From Spirabiliibacterium pneumoniae (GTDB lineage Bacteria; Pseudomonadota; Gammaproteobacteria; Enterobacterales; Pasteurellaceae): 64,000 bases of DNA. The stretch is from NCBI RefSeq assembly GCF_014884995.1, contig NZ_JABMII010000006.1, positions 1-64,000 of the forward strand. The letters run 5' to 3'. The notes under the pieces were generated by a model that worked only from the letters and a program-made list of their open reading frames with translations, did not search any database and had not been told where the DNA came from. Shown one piece after another: positions 30,890 through 40,491 of the stretch. The translations under genes and the position numbers were made by a program. Position 1 is the first letter of the stretch. The number at the start of each line of letters is the position of its first letter.

Positions 30890-33031
30890 GAGTTTAGCTT
30901 GACACGCAATACTGCGTTTAAGCGGCACAATTAAGTTTGAGATCATCAGCAACTGTTGGCTGATCACTTTATCTTGTTGCACGGCTTTGTTAGTGTCTTC
31001 ACTTTCTAGCGTGTGCGCTAAGCGTGCCTGAATGCCCTCTATTTTGGCTTGTAGCTGGGCTTCATTAAGCTGTTGAATTTGCTCAAGCAAGTCAATTAGC
31101 TGGCGTGATGCAGGGTAAAGATCAAGCAAAAAGTATTTATCATCTCCGCGTTGGCTCATGGTAAAACGCAGTGCTCCCAAAGAAGAAATATAGCCAAGCA
31201 GTCCATAGTTTTCTTTCAAAATTTGAAAGCCGTTTTGCAAATAAAGTTTATATTTTTGCGGCTCGCTGTTCATATCCGCAATCACGGTGCTCAACTCCGC
31301 CGCACTTTTGTTCGCTGCCAAGCGCACGCTGCGATAATTCACATGATTTTGCTCGCCAAAGAGCAATTGTGTCATCACATAGAGCAAATAGCGCGCGTTG
31401 TTTTTGATGCTCAAGCCAATCAAACGGCCAATTTTCATGTATTTCCAATCCGGCCATAAATACGACACCGCAATGCCAGCGATAATTGCACCGACCACAG
31501 TATCGATCATGCGCGGCCACATCGCAGCATAAATATCAAAGCCACTGATATCGAAACTGATCAGCACTTGAATGGTGATAAAACAGGTTGAGAAACTATA
31601 ATTATTGTTTTTAAAGAAGAAAAACAGCGTGCTGCTGGCTACCAGCAGCCCCAATTTGGCGGCCAAGGTGGCGGTAAAAAACGGGATAAGTGAACCTATC
31701 AACACGCCTGCAAGAGTGCCGATAATGCGCTCGCGTAGACGTTTTTGGGTAGCGGAATAGTTTGGCTGGCAAACAAACACGGCTGTGAGCAAAATCCAGT
31801 ATCCCCGCTCAAGATCGATATTCACCACAATTAGACTACACGCAAGCACCACGATGGAAAGCCTAACTGCATGACGAAAAAGCTGAGATTCAAACGTCAG
31901 ATTATTTTTCAGCGCCACCCACATTTCACGCAGGCCGCGAATTTTATCCACATTGATGACATGGCTGTAACTATCTTGAATTTGCCCATCATTTCTGCCC
32001 AAAAAAAGAATTTGCCATTGAATGGAACTCAGATTATCCATGACGGTGGCTAGATTATTTAATTGGGCATTTTTCGGGTTTTGTTGTTCAAACAGCGTAA
32101 ATGACTGTTTTAGCCCTACTTCAGCGCGCTCTAACCGCACTTTAGGGATATATTGTGATTGTCGCAAAATCGCATTGGCAATGTTACGACATGCGTCGGC
32201 TTGCAACTCAATCATGCGCTGAATACGGAATAATAACGCATTATTTTGCAAATCACTGACCAATTTAGCGTAATCAAAATGCGATGAACTGGCGCGCTCT
32301 AAAATGTCCTGTGCAGCATAATAATAACGGATAAGCTTGGCTGTTTTACTTTGCGTATGCTGACGCCCAAGACGCACAAATAATGATTGCTGGCAAAGGC
32401 TAAAGGCAACAATTACCTTGCCATTAAGGCGTGCAAGCTCAAGCTGCAATGTTTCAATATCATCTGGGTTATCGGGGTCAAAAAAGTTGGCTTTACCATC
32501 AAGGTAGTCGGCCAGTGCTAAAAACGCATTCGCCAAGCTTTCATCGACTTTATAACGAGGGAAAAACAAATAAACAATGATGCTCACCAAACTGTAAAGC
32601 AAAGTGCCTGTGATGATCATAAAAGGATTGAGATACCACGGCGTTTCAGGCAAATAGGTCAAGGCGGTATAAAGTGCCACAGCCAGCGTGCCAAAAGCAA
32701 TCGTGCTATAGCGCTGACCAAATGCGCCCATCATCACCAACATAAAAGTAAATGGCGTGATCATCATAGAATACAGTAAAGGATCACTCAGTGCATACTG
32801 TGCGCCAAAGGTGCATAAAGTAAATGCAAGTAGTGTAATGATAATGTTTTGCAGTTTACCTGTGAGATTATGGTCTAAATCTACCAAAGCGGCAGCGATA
32901 ATGCCGAGCACAAAAGGCATTGCACCAGTTGAAATATCAAACCAGTAGATAAAAATCGAGGCGATATTTAACGCAATGAATACTGGAATAACAGAGATAG
33001 TTTTGTTATTCAGCCAGCCCAATTTTCTCAC
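30875..33031 (-). CDS. yccS: YccS/YhfK family integral membrane protein
   Basis: Inner-membrane protein of the FUSC group, 718 residues (E. coli 717) from a GTG at 33031 that has AGGAGG upstream. A longer reading to 33118 would overlap yccF and lacks similarity. Two blocks of six or so helices (about 12-160 and 380-500) are each followed by a soluble helical domain. ALVDLDHNLTGKLQNIIITLLAF and LRERIIGTLAGVLIGSLIPF are family marks. The role is unknown, with relatives involved in aromatic-acid efflux. It lies 13 bases after yccF. Confidence 0.88.
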   Translation of the reverse strand: MRKLGWLNNKTISVIPVFIALNIASIFIYWFDISTGAMPFVLGIIAAALVDLDHNLTGKLQNIIITLLAFTLCTFGAQYALSDPLLYSMMITPFTFMLVMMGAFGQRYSTIAFGTLAVALYTALTYLPETPWYLNPFMIITGTLLYSLVSIIVYLFFPRYKVDESLANAFLALADYLDGKANFFDPDNPDDIETLQLELARLNGKVIVAFSLCQQSLFVRLGRQHTQSKTAKLIRYYYAAQDILERASSSHFDYAKLVSDLQNNALLFRIQRMIELQADACRNIANAILRQSQYIPKVRLERAEVGLKQSFTLFEQQNPKNAQLNNLATVMDNLSSIQWQILFLGRNDGQIQDSYSHVINVDKIRGLREMWVALKNNLTFESQLFRHAVRLSIVVLACSLIVVNIDLERGYWILLTAVFVCQPNYSATQKRLRERIIGTLAGVLIGSLIPFFTATLAAKLGLLVASSTLFFFFKNNNYSFSTCFITIQVLISFDISGFDIYAAMWPRMIDTVVGAIIAGIAVSYLWPDWKYMKIGRLIGLSIKNNARYLLYVMTQLLFGEQNHVNYRSVRLAANKSAAELSTVIADMNSEPQKYKLYLQNGFQILKENYGLLGYISSLGALRFTMSQRGDDKYFLLDLYPASRQLIDLLEQIQQLNEAQLQAKIEGIQARLAHTLESEDTNKAVQQDKVISQQLLMISNLIVPLKRSIACQAKLESAV

Positions 33032-33044
33032 ACCACCTCCTACA

Positions 33045-33494
33045 TTAGTTGCGATCACTGAATTGATCGCGCGCTTGTTGTAGCTTGATATTGTCAGCCA
33101 CTTGGCTATCAACCACACGCATGCCCACAGGGAAGAGCGCTATGCTGGCCAATTTAAAGTGCGCGATGCCACTGGGAATACCAATAATAGTCAAACACTG
33201 CGCAATGCCCGTGAAAATGTGCATTAAGCACAACCACCAGCCAAACACGATAAACCAAACGATATTCAACACACCACCAATGCCGTTGCCAATCGTACTG
33301 GTAGGTTCTAAATATTTCACATGCACCACTTGATGCCCAAAGGGAACAAAAGCCATTTTGGTGATTTCCCAACAGCTGCGGGTGTAGGGTATCGTGATAA
33401 CTAAACACACGCTCAACACGGTGGCAAACAGCCAACCGATCACCGTGCCGAAACCAAAAAAAACAAAATTAAAAATATTAAGCAACAAATTCAT
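33045..33494 (-). CDS. yccF: YccF-domain inner-membrane protein
   Basis: Membrane protein of 149 residues (E. coli 148) from the ATG at 33494. Two YccF repeats each carry a long hydrophobic segment and a TRSCWEITKMAFVPFGHQVV or GWWLCLMHIFTGIAQCLTIIG motif. Its function is unknown. It lies between mgsA and yccS, as in E. coli apart from the missing helD. Confidence 0.9.
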   Translation of the reverse strand: MNLLLNIFNFVFFGFGTVIGWLFATVLSVCLVITIPYTRSCWEITKMAFVPFGHQVVHVKYLEPTSTIGNGIGGVLNIVWFIVFGWWLCLMHIFTGIAQCLTIIGIPSGIAHFKLASIALFPVGMRVVDSQVADNIKLQQARDQFSDRN

Positions 33495-33504
33495 CGCACA
33501 CTCC

Positions 33505-33966
33505 TTATGCTTTAGTGCGCTCGGCGATGTAGCCGGCGTAATCAGGAATATCAATTTCCAACGCTTGACTAAAGTGCGGTGAGGAAATAAGAAAATCTGC
33601 CGTTGCGGCATTAGTCGCGACAGGGATGTTCCATACAGTGGAAATACGCAATAGCGCTTTTACATCAGGATCATGTGGCACTGCGTTGAGTGGATCCCAA
33701 AAAAAGATCAATAAATCAATCTCCCCTTCAGCGATTTTGGCGCCCAGCTGCTGGTCCCCTCCCATCGGTCCACTTAAAAGTGCGGTCACCTCAAGGCCAG
33801 TTTTTTCTGTAATCAGCCGCCCTGTGGTGCCAGTGCCCCACAAGTTGTGGTGAGCCAGCGCACCTTTGTGCGTTAAACACCACTGCACCAACAAACTTTT
33901 GCAGTGATCATGCGCCACCAGTGCGATATTTTTGCGTGCTTGCAATGTGCGTTGAATGCGATTCAT
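33505..33966 (-). CDS. mgsA: Methylglyoxal synthase
   Basis: Converts dihydroxyacetone phosphate to methylglyoxal and phosphate, a bypass under phosphate limitation. The ATG at 33966 follows GGGGGTGG and gives 153 residues (E. coli 152). The ATG 12 bases earlier overlaps the yccT terminator and has no ribosome-binding site. Catalytic and phosphate-binding segments are [16 protein letters not shown] and [12 protein letters not shown], with [20 protein letters not shown] following. Confidence 0.95.
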   Translation of the reverse strand: MNRIQRTLQARKNIALVAHDHCKSLLVQWCLTHKGALAHHNLWGTGTTGRLITEKTGLEVTALLSGPMGGDQQLGAKIAEGEIDLLIFFWDPLNAVPHDPDVKALLRISTVWNIPVATNAATADFLISSPHFSQALEIDIPDYAGYIAERTKA

Positions 33967-33978
33967 TTCCACCCCCAT

Positions 33979-34007
33979 AAAAAAAGCGAGCGGGCGCTCA
34001 CTTTTTT
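33979..34007. terminator. Terminator between mgsA and yccT
   Basis: AGCGAGCG (33985-33992) and CGCTCACT (33995-34002, one mismatch) form a stem with A and T runs on both sides. On the minus strand it ends yccT transcripts before mgsA. Confidence 0.8.
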
Positions 34008-34022
34008 CAACGAATTGTTAAA

Positions 34023-34682
34023 TTAGTGTTTTTTTGCCCAGTTCAAAAAACGTTTTTGGGTTTCTTTATCCGCTTGTTGGAACCAGTATTGCAACTGTTG
34101 TTCAGCCACGTTTTCGCCTTGTACTGTCACTTTGCCTTTCTGCGCTTTGCCAACGCCTGACATCCCCGCCATCACTGGCATATTGGCGGTTGCAAAACCT
34201 GCCACAGAGGCTTTTTTATTGCTGCTGTTGTAGGCGCTTAAATTTTCTTGCAAATTACGGCTTGGGAACAGGCCTTCTTGATCAAGTAGCTCTTGTTCAC
34301 TTGCTAACGTTTGGCCAGATTGGCTCACCACATTGACTTTTGGATCACGATCAAAGCGGTTAGCCGCATCGTCTGTGCCCAAACTGTCAGCCTTGATCAC
34401 GACATTTTCACCGCTGGTTTTGAATTTAACCACAATTGGAGAGGATTCATATAAACGGCGGTCTGAACCGACACGCACAATCTCTTCTACTTTCACTACC
34501 GCTTGGTGCACAGCGTTGTCAGACGCATTTACACTTTTATCTTTTTGGAAAAGACCTTTGCTGATTTTTTGCCCATCAAATGCCAGCAAGGTGACGTTAG
34601 ATGATGTACTAATGTCTGCTGCAACCGCACTTACACCTGTAGCAAGGGCAACCACTGCTAACGCTAATCGGGTTAATTTCAT
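34023..34682 (-). CDS. yccT: DUF2057 periplasmic protein YccT (CsgI-like)
   Basis: Secreted protein of 219 residues with a signal peptide (MKLTRLALAVVALATGVSAV, cleavage near AVAADIS). The mature DUF2057 domain contains NVTLLAFDGQKI and VVKVEEIVRVGSDRRLYESSPIVVKF. E. coli YccT has been described as the curli inhibitor CsgI. No curli genes are visible here, so the role in this organism is open. The C-terminus has LQYWFQQADKETQKRFLNW, typical of the family. Confidence 0.88.
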   Translation of the reverse strand: MKLTRLALAVVALATGVSAVAADISTSSNVTLLAFDGQKISKGLFQKDKSVNASDNAVHQAVVKVEEIVRVGSDRRLYESSPIVVKFKTSGENVVIKADSLGTDDAANRFDRDPKVNVVSQSGQTLASEQELLDQEGLFPSRNLQENLSAYNSSNKKASVAGFATANMPVMAGMSGVGKAQKGKVTVQGENVAEQQLQYWFQQADKETQKRFLNWAKKH

Positions 34683-34807
34683 AATGTTTCCTCAATGATT
34701 AACAAATTAAACGCCTTGAACGAAGAATTCAAGCCGATAAACCTTTGACTATCCTATGCTAAATCATTATAAAATTAAATAGAAATCAGCAAAAATTAGG
34801 AGAAAAT

Positions 34808-35083
34808 ATGATATTAACCACACAATTTACCGTTTTTGGGCGAGTGCAAGGGGTTGGATTTCGTTATTTTACTTGGCAAAAAGCCACTCAGTTAGGCTTG
34901 CTCGGCACGGTGCGCAATCTCCACGATGGCAGTGTGTTAATTATCGCTCGCGGTGAAAACGCGCAAATTGATGCGCTCAAAACGTGGCTTGAAGATGGCG
35001 GACCGCGTTCAGCCCGCGTGGATAAGGTGCTCGCACAGCCCTTTGAAGGCGCATTTTCTTACACCGAATTTAAGATAACTTAG
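34808..35083 (+). CDS. acyP: Acylphosphatase
   Basis: Hydrolyses carboxyl-phosphate bonds. The 91 residues (E. coli YccX 92) carry the catalytic Arg 19 in GRVQGVGFRYF and Asn 37 in GTVRNLHDGSV. A good AGGAG site precedes the ATG. Its end overlaps the end of convergent yfeD by 14 bases. In E. coli tusE and yccA are next to it; here yfeDCBA lies between. Confidence 0.95.
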   Translation: MILTTQFTVFGRVQGVGFRYFTWQKATQLGLLGTVRNLHDGSVLIIARGENAQIDALKTWLEDGGPRSARVDKVLAQPFEGAFSYTEFKIT

Positions 35084-35936
35084 CCTGCGCGCTTAATGTG
35101 CGCTGTTGTGTCTTGCTTTTCAGTGCGCGAATGCAAAGTGCGGTCACGAACAGTAGAGATTGCACTAACACGATAGTCGGCCCCGTTGCGGCATCAAGAT
35201 GATAGCTAAGCAATGTCCCAATCAAGGTTGAGAATATCGATACACAAATGGCGATTATGAGCATATAATCAAAGCGTTTAGTCAGGCTAAAGGCCGTGAT
35301 CCCAGGGGCAATCAGCAAGGCCACCACCAAAATCACCCCTACCACTTGCATGGCGGCAATAATGGTTAGCGCCAACAGTGTAAGCAGTGCATAATGCAGC
35401 AGCTTAACGGGCAAGCCCACAATTTTTGCTTGAATGGGGTCAAAACAATACAGCAAGAAGTCTTTCCGCTTACTCAAAATCACCGCACTGGTGAACAAGG
35501 AAATCACTAGAATTAAGATAAATTCTGCTTTCGGCACACCCAGCAAATTACCAAATAAGATGTGCAGCAAGTGTTGATCGGTTTCGACTTTCACAAACAA
35601 AATCAAGCCAAAAGCAAACATACCTGAAAATACAATGCCCATCACGGTATCTTCTTTCAAGCGTGAATTGTGCTTGAGGTAACCTGTGAACACGGCACAC
35701 AAAATGCCAGAGACAAACGCACCGAGCGCCAATGGCAAGCCAAGCACGAACGCCAACACAATGCCAGGCAACACCGCGTGCGAGATAGCATCCCCCATCA
35801 GCGACCAGCCTTTCAGCACCAAATAGCACGACAACAGCGCGCAGACAAAGGCCACTAAAAGTGCGGTCACAAGCGCTTGCTGCATAAATGGAAAAGACAG
35901 CGGTTCATAAAACCAATTGACGATCGCATCAAACAT
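35070..35936 (-). CDS. yfeD: Metal ABC transporter permease YfeD
   Basis: One of two inner-membrane permeases of an iron/manganese ABC-3 transporter, 288 residues with about eight predicted helices. Family marks are LVLKGWSLMGDAISHAVLPGI and EDTVMGIVFSGMFAFGLIL. QVVGVILVVALLIAPGITAFSL occurs near the C-terminal helices. It overlaps yfeC by 8 bases and is similar to it, a tandem duplication typical of Yfe/Sit systems. The last 14 bases overlap acyP on the other strand. Confidence 0.93.
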   Translation of the reverse strand: MFDAIVNWFYEPLSFPFMQQALVTALLVAFVCALLSCYLVLKGWSLMGDAISHAVLPGIVLAFVLGLPLALGAFVSGILCAVFTGYLKHNSRLKEDTVMGIVFSGMFAFGLILFVKVETDQHLLHILFGNLLGVPKAEFILILVISLFTSAVILSKRKDFLLYCFDPIQAKIVGLPVKLLHYALLTLLALTIIAAMQVVGVILVVALLIAPGITAFSLTKRFDYMLIIAICVSIFSTLIGTLLSYHLDAATGPTIVLVQSLLFVTALCIRALKSKTQQRTLSAQAKLS

Positions 35937-36780
35937 GAGCTTTTACCTTTATTCTGCGTTGCGTAACCAGACCATATTTTGGTGAGAACAAAAACGCCAA
36001 TAAGAATAGACACGTTTGTAAAAACACAATCAAGCCACCTGTAGCGCCGTTGAAAAAATAGCTGGCATACGCCCCGACCGCACTTGTGCTCACACCCAAG
36101 GTGATGGCAATGGCAATCAAGCGCGGAAAGCGGTCAGTCAATAAATAGGCGGTAGCACCTGGGGTGATGACCATCGCGATCACCAAAATGGCACCGACCG
36201 TTTGCAACGCCGCCACCACGCAGGCACTAAGCAGCGTGAAAAACAGCACTTTTAAACGAATCGGGGAAATCCCTACCGACACTGCATGGCTTTCATCAAA
36301 AAACACCAGTAGTAAGTCTTTCCAAAATAACACTAAAAACAGCAAACTTATGGCAATAATGATGCCTACTTGGATAATGTCGTTGTCATCAATGCCTAAA
36401 ATATTGCCCAGCACAATCGATTGTACGTTCACAGATGTAGGATTAAGCGATACGATAAACAACCCAAGCGCAAAAAATGTGGAAAATATAAAGCCGATGA
36501 TGGCGTCTTCACGCAATTTGGTAATGGCTTTAACCCATAAGATCGCCAGTGCCGCCAATAGCCCAGAGATAAATGCGCCAATCGCATAAGGTAGTGCAAG
36601 GGCATACGCAATCGCCACCCCTGGCACCACGGCATGGGAAAGTGCATCCCCAATTAGCGACCAGCCTTTGAGCATTAAATAGCACGACAAAAACGCGCAC
36701 ACGCCGCCCACGAGGCTACTGACCACAATGGCTTTGGTCATATATTCATAATGAAACGGCTCAAGCAGAAGATCGAACAT
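35929..36780 (-). CDS. yfeC: Metal ABC transporter permease YfeC
   Basis: First permease of the pair, 283 residues, about eight predicted helices. LMLKGWSLIGDALSHAVVPGVAIAYALALP and QTVGAILVIAMVITPGATAYLLT repeat the pattern of YfeD. It lies 2 bases after yfeB. It forms the membrane channel that takes Fe2+/Mn2+ from YfeA. Confidence 0.93.
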   Translation of the reverse strand: MFDLLLEPFHYEYMTKAIVVSSLVGGVCAFLSCYLMLKGWSLIGDALSHAVVPGVAIAYALALPYAIGAFISGLLAALAILWVKAITKLREDAIIGFIFSTFFALGLFIVSLNPTSVNVQSIVLGNILGIDDNDIIQVGIIIAISLLFLVLFWKDLLLVFFDESHAVSVGISPIRLKVLFFTLLSACVVAALQTVGAILVIAMVITPGATAYLLTDRFPRLIAIAITLGVSTSAVGAYASYFFNGATGGLIVFLQTCLFLLAFLFSPKYGLVTQRRIKVKAHV

Positions 36781-36782
36781 AA

Positions 36783-37667
36783 CTATTTGCCTTTTGACCG
36801 CACTTTAGGTGATTTTGGTGGCAGTTCTTTGCCATCTTCGCCGTAGAACACTAACGCGTGCTCGTCGTCGGTTAATACCGTCAAGGCCCGCTTATCTTCA
36901 TCATCATGCAAATCAGCGCCTGCAAGTGTTAAGTGGCGCAACACCCCACCAAAGGCGCGTTCCAAATTGCGCTGAGTGAACGTACTTTCGGTGTCACCTT
37001 TGGCAATTAAAGTGCGGTTGATCATCACAACCTGATCACAAAAGTGCGGTACGCTGCCTAGATTATGTGTGGAAACCAAAATCAAATGCCCCTCATCACG
37101 CAGCGCACCAAGCAGATCAATGATCGCATTTTCTGTTTTCACATCTACGCCCGTAAAGGGTTCATCAAGCAAAATGATGCGGCTTTCTTGTGCCAGTGCG
37201 CGTGCCAAAAACACGCGCTTTTTCTGTCCGCCAGAGAGTTCACCGATTTGGCGATCTTTCAGGTGACTAATATCCACCCGCGCCATCGCTTGCTCAACTT
37301 TTTCTTTATCTCTGGCTTGAGGGCGACGCAAAAAGCCCATATAGCCATAGCGCCCCATCATCACCACGTCATAGACAGACACTGGAAATTGCCAGTCAAC
37401 CTCTTCGGTTTGCGGCACGTAAGAGACGAAATTTTGCTTCAGCGCCGTTTTCACTGACATATCGCACAAGCGCACCGAGCCGGTCAACGGTTTGACCAGC
37501 CCCATAATGCTTTTAAAGAGTGTTGATTTTCCGCTGCCATTCACACCCACCAAGGCGCAGGTGGTGCCTGCGCCGAGGGTGAATGACACATCATAAAGTG
37601 CGGTATGCCCATTGTTGTAGCGAACCGATAAATTATCTACAACAATACTTGGCGTGACTTGCCCCAT
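36783..37667 (-). CDS. yfeB: Metal ABC transporter ATP-binding protein YfeB
   Basis: ATPase of the YfeABCD transporter, 294 residues. Walker [10 protein letters not shown] (41-49), signature LSGGQ (144-148), Walker B IILLDEP (164-170) and the switch His 201 are all intact. A C-terminal extension of about 50 residues ([20 protein letters not shown]) is usual for Yfe/Sit ATPases. It starts right after the yfeA stop with no gap. Confidence 0.95.
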   Translation of the reverse strand: MGQVTPSIVVDNLSVRYNNGHTALYDVSFTLGAGTTCALVGVNGSGKSTLFKSIMGLVKPLTGSVRLCDMSVKTALKQNFVSYVPQTEEVDWQFPVSVYDVVMMGRYGYMGFLRRPQARDKEKVEQAMARVDISHLKDRQIGELSGGQKKRVFLARALAQESRIILLDEPFTGVDVKTENAIIDLLGALRDEGHLILVSTHNLGSVPHFCDQVVMINRTLIAKGDTESTFTQRNLERAFGGVLRHLTLAGADLHDDEDKRALTVLTDDEHALVFYGEDGKELPPKSPKVRSKGK

Positions 37668-38558
37668 TTATTTTTCAAATCCTTTCACAATCGTTGACAC
37701 GGTGGTGTTTAACAAGTCTAAATACGTTGGCACCGGGCCGTCTTTGGTGGAAAGAGAATCCACATACAACACGCCGCCGTATTTCGCGCCGCTTTCTTTT
37801 GCCACTTGTTTGGCTGGCTTGTCAGACACAGTACTTTCGCTGAACACCACTGGAATGTGTTTGGCACGCACTTGCTCAATTAAATGACGCACTTGTTGCG
37901 GCGTGCCTTCTTCATCAGCATTGATTGGCCACAGATAAAGCTCATTGAAGCCATAATCTTTCGCCAAATAGCTAAATGCGCCTTCGCTGGTGACTAAATA
38001 GCGTTTATCCGCTGGCACTTTTTCGAGTTTTTCACGCAATGGCGCATCCATCGCTTTCACTTTTTCTGCGTAGGCTTGCGCATTTTTGTGATAAGTCTCA
38101 GCATTCGCAGGATCATATTTGCTCAAGGCTTTTTCAATGTTGTCAATATACACCAGCGCGTTTTTGGTGGACATCCACGCATGTGGATTTGGTTTACCAG
38201 TGTATGGGCCTTCGTAAATCGACATTGGCTCAATGCCCTCTGTCACCACCACCGATGGTACATTTTTTACATTTGATAAAAAGCGTTCAAACCAACGCTC
38301 AAGGTTCATGCCATTATACAACACCAAATCAGCTGATTGCGCTTTAACAATATCTTTTGGCGTTGGCTGATAATCGTGAATTTCCGCACCTGGTTTGGTG
38401 ATGGACTCCACCGTGGCTTTATCGCCCGCAACGTTTTGCGCAATATCTTGGATAATGGTAAACGTGGTGAGCACTTTCAATTCCTTAGCGTGCACAGAAA
38501 GTGCGGTCAAGGTCAAGGTTAAGGCAGACGCCAACAAGATGGCTTTTTTCAGTTGCAT
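37668..38558 (-). CDS. yfeA: Periplasmic Fe/Mn-binding protein YfeA
   Basis: Cluster 9 metal-binding protein, 296 residues with a signal peptide (cleavage near SVHAKEL, about residue 24). The metal ligands are His 61 (HDYQPTP), His 126 (NPHAWMS), Glu 192 (TSEGAFSYL) and Asp 267 (YVDSLS). The His-His-Glu-Asp set, not His-His-His-Asp, indicates Mn/Fe rather than zinc. First gene of yfeABCD, with a Fur-box candidate 64 bases upstream. Confidence 0.95.
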   Translation of the reverse strand: MQLKKAILLASALTLTLTALSVHAKELKVLTTFTIIQDIAQNVAGDKATVESITKPGAEIHDYQPTPKDIVKAQSADLVLYNGMNLERWFERFLSNVKNVPSVVVTEGIEPMSIYEGPYTGKPNPHAWMSTKNALVYIDNIEKALSKYDPANAETYHKNAQAYAEKVKAMDAPLREKLEKVPADKRYLVTSEGAFSYLAKDYGFNELYLWPINADEEGTPQQVRHLIEQVRAKHIPVVFSESTVSDKPAKQVAKESGAKYGGVLYVDSLSTKDGPVPTYLDLLNTTVSTIVKGFEK

Positions 38559-38622
38559 AATAGCTCCTTTTTTGTGTGGTTATTGGTCATGGGCGCTATC
38601 ATAACCAAATTTTCACTAAATC

Positions 38623-38641
38623 GCAAATGATAATTATTCTT
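38623..38641. promoter_or_regulatory. Fur-box candidate upstream of yfeABCD
   Basis: The 19 bases match the Fur consensus (GATAATGATAATCATTATC) at 14 positions, including the core AATGATAAT. It lies 64 bases upstream of the yfeA start and just after the tusE stop. Iron-dependent repression of the transporter is expected from the family. Confidence 0.65.
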
Positions 38642-38643
38642 GT

Positions 38644-38955
38644 TTATAAGCATTTCGCTGGCTTCGGTAAGCCTGCCAGTTTGCTCGCCTGCTTGGCTGG
38701 CCCCTGCGGAAATAACCGTTGTAGATAGCGACTATTGCCCTTTTCAGCCCCAAATTTCGCCGCCATCGCTTTCACTAACATACGAATAGCAGGCGAAGTG
38801 CCATATTCGGCATAAAAATCTCGCACGAAATAGATAACCTCCCAATGTGTCTCGTTAAGCTCAATACCTTCGTGTTCGGCAATCACCTGTGCCACCGACT
38901 CGTTCCAGTCGTTCACATTGAGTAGATAACCTTCTTTATCTGTTTGTAATTCCAT
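38644..38955 (-). CDS. tusE: Sulfur-relay protein TusE (DsrC family)
   Basis: Accepts sulfur from TusBCD and passes it to MnmA for 2-thiouridine in tRNA. The ATG at 38955 gives 103 residues; a GTG at 38964 would add three. The segment [24 protein letters not shown] is conserved, and the sulfur-carrying Cys is the penultimate residue (KPAKCL). It follows yccA, as in E. coli, but acyP has been separated from it by yfeDCBA. Confidence 0.95.
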   Translation of the reverse strand: MELQTDKEGYLLNVNDWNESVAQVIAEHEGIELNETHWEVIYFVRDFYAEYGTSPAIRMLVKAMAAKFGAEKGNSRYLQRLFPQGPAKQASKLAGLPKPAKCL

Positions 38956-39039
38956 ACGCACCACACTTTTATTTGCGATAAAAGTATGCCCCTAATCAGG
39001 GGCATAATAAATCGGGTTTTAGCGATTGTTGCTATTGTT

Positions 39040-39699
39040 TTAATCTCTTGCAGCAGAGAGCAAGTTTAACAAGCTGATAAATAGGTTGTACAGCGATACA
39101 TAAATGCTGATGGTGGCACGAATATAGTTGGTTTCACCGCCGTGGATAATATTGCTGGTTTCATACAAAATCGCACCCGTTGAGAACAACACAAACAATG
39201 CGCTCAGTGCTAAATGCAAGCCTTGGAAATTGAAGAAGAGGCTGGCAATCACCCCAATGACCAAAACAATGAATAACGCAAACAACATACCACTTAAGAA
39301 TGACATATCTTTTTTGGTGGTCAACACATAGGCTGAGCAGGCAAAGAACACCGCTGCGGTTCCCGCAAAGGCAAGCACTACGACATCACCTAAGCCGTTG
39401 CCAACATACACATTTAAAATCGGACCTAAGGTGTAGCCAAGGAAGCCTGTAAACGCAAAGGTGGACAAAATACCCCACGCGCTATTAGCCAAGCGATTAG
39501 TTAAAAACAATAAACCATAGAACCCCACCAACATCACAATCAGCCCAGGGTAAGGCAAATTCATACTCATGGAAATGTAAGCAGTGAGCGCAGAAAAGGC
39601 AACACTCAGCGCTAAAAGAAAATACGTGTTGCGTAAAACTTTGTTGCTCGCCAACACAGAATCATGGGTGCGAACATCGGTTACGATACGTGGTTGCAT
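39040..39699 (-). CDS. yccA: Bax inhibitor-1 family protein YccA
   Basis: Inner-membrane protein of 219 residues with seven predicted helices and the BI-1 marks [15 protein letters not shown] and [22 protein letters not shown]-type C-terminus. E. coli YccA is a substrate and modulator of the FtsH protease. It lies 75 bases upstream of tusE, and no tRNA gene is seen in the gap (E. coli has tRNA-Ser near here). Confidence 0.95.
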   Translation of the reverse strand: MQPRIVTDVRTHDSVLASNKVLRNTYFLLALSVAFSALTAYISMSMNLPYPGLIVMLVGFYGLLFLTNRLANSAWGILSTFAFTGFLGYTLGPILNVYVGNGLGDVVVLAFAGTAAVFFACSAYVLTTKKDMSFLSGMLFALFIVLVIGVIASLFFNFQGLHLALSALFVLFSTGAILYETSNIIHGGETNYIRATISIYVSLYNLFISLLNLLSAARD

Positions 39700-39761
39700 T
39701 TAATTTCTCCTTTCGTCAATCACGTCTTAAAGGTAGCGATAATGTTAAAAAAAGTCAATCA

Positions 39762-40490
39762 TTATCGCTGGTTAAAGTAGATAAAGCTCGCCATGCGCCC
39801 CGTTGGATTGGCGCGGCGATAAGAAAAAAAGCGCGCATCATTGACAGTGCAAAATTCGCCGCCGCGAATCTCATACAAACCGCACTTTTGCAACCGTTGG
39901 CGTGCGAGCTGATAAATATCGGCGAAAAATTTGCCTTCTTCATTTGGATCATGGACAAATGCGCTGACGGCTTGATCGTCGGCTTTGATAAAGGCCTCAC
40001 GCACCTCTTCGCCCACTTGAAACGCGGTCTTGCCAATTGCTGGGCCAAGATAAGCCACAATGTCATGCGCAGCGCAGGCAAATTGCGCCACAGTATTTTC
40101 TAAAATACCATTACACAGCCCGCGCCAGCCCGCGTGCGCAGCCGCCACTTCACGCCCATTTTTAGCAGCAAAAAGCACTGGCAGGCAATCAGCAGTCAGT
40201 ACAGCGCAAACCACGCCAGACTGATTGGTGTACGCCGCATCAGTATTGGGCGTACCGTCACACGGTAAACAAGCGACATCGGTGGTGTGGGTTTGATTTA
40301 AAAACTGCGGCATTTGTGGCAAATTCGCCTGCTGCACCAATAAAGTGCGGTTTTGCTCGACCGCACTTTGTACATCACCCACATGGCTGGCCAAATTAAA
40401 ACTGTCAAAAGGCGCATGACTTACCCCACCTTCACGCGTAGTAACACCTGCGTGAACGCCTGTAATCGCGAAATCAACGTTTAACAGCAT
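39762..40490 (-). CDS. pgeF: Peptidoglycan editing factor PgeF (YfiH)
   Basis: Laccase-domain enzyme of 242 residues (E. coli 243) from the ATG at 40490. In E. coli PgeF removes wrongly incorporated L-Ser from UDP-MurNAc; relatives act as polyphenol oxidases. Metal-site motifs NQTHTTDV, LTADCLPVL and AAHAGWRG are present. It begins one base after the rluD stop, so the two are coupled, as in E. coli. Confidence 0.94.
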   Translation of the reverse strand: MLLNVDFAITGVHAGVTTREGGVSHAPFDSFNLASHVGDVQSAVEQNRTLLVQQANLPQMPQFLNQTHTTDVACLPCDGTPNTDAAYTNQSGVVCAVLTADCLPVLFAAKNGREVAAAHAGWRGLCNGILENTVAQFACAAHDIVAYLGPAIGKTAFQVGEEVREAFIKADDQAVSAFVHDPNEEGKFFADIYQLARQRLQKCGLYEIRGGEFCTVNDARFFSYRRANPTGRMASFIYFNQR

Positions 40491-40491
40491 A

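Noticed and set aside
38956-39039. tRNA-Ser gene between yccA and tusE, as in E. coli
   Set aside because: The gap is only about 84 bases and contains no T-loop or acceptor-stem pairing that I can see.
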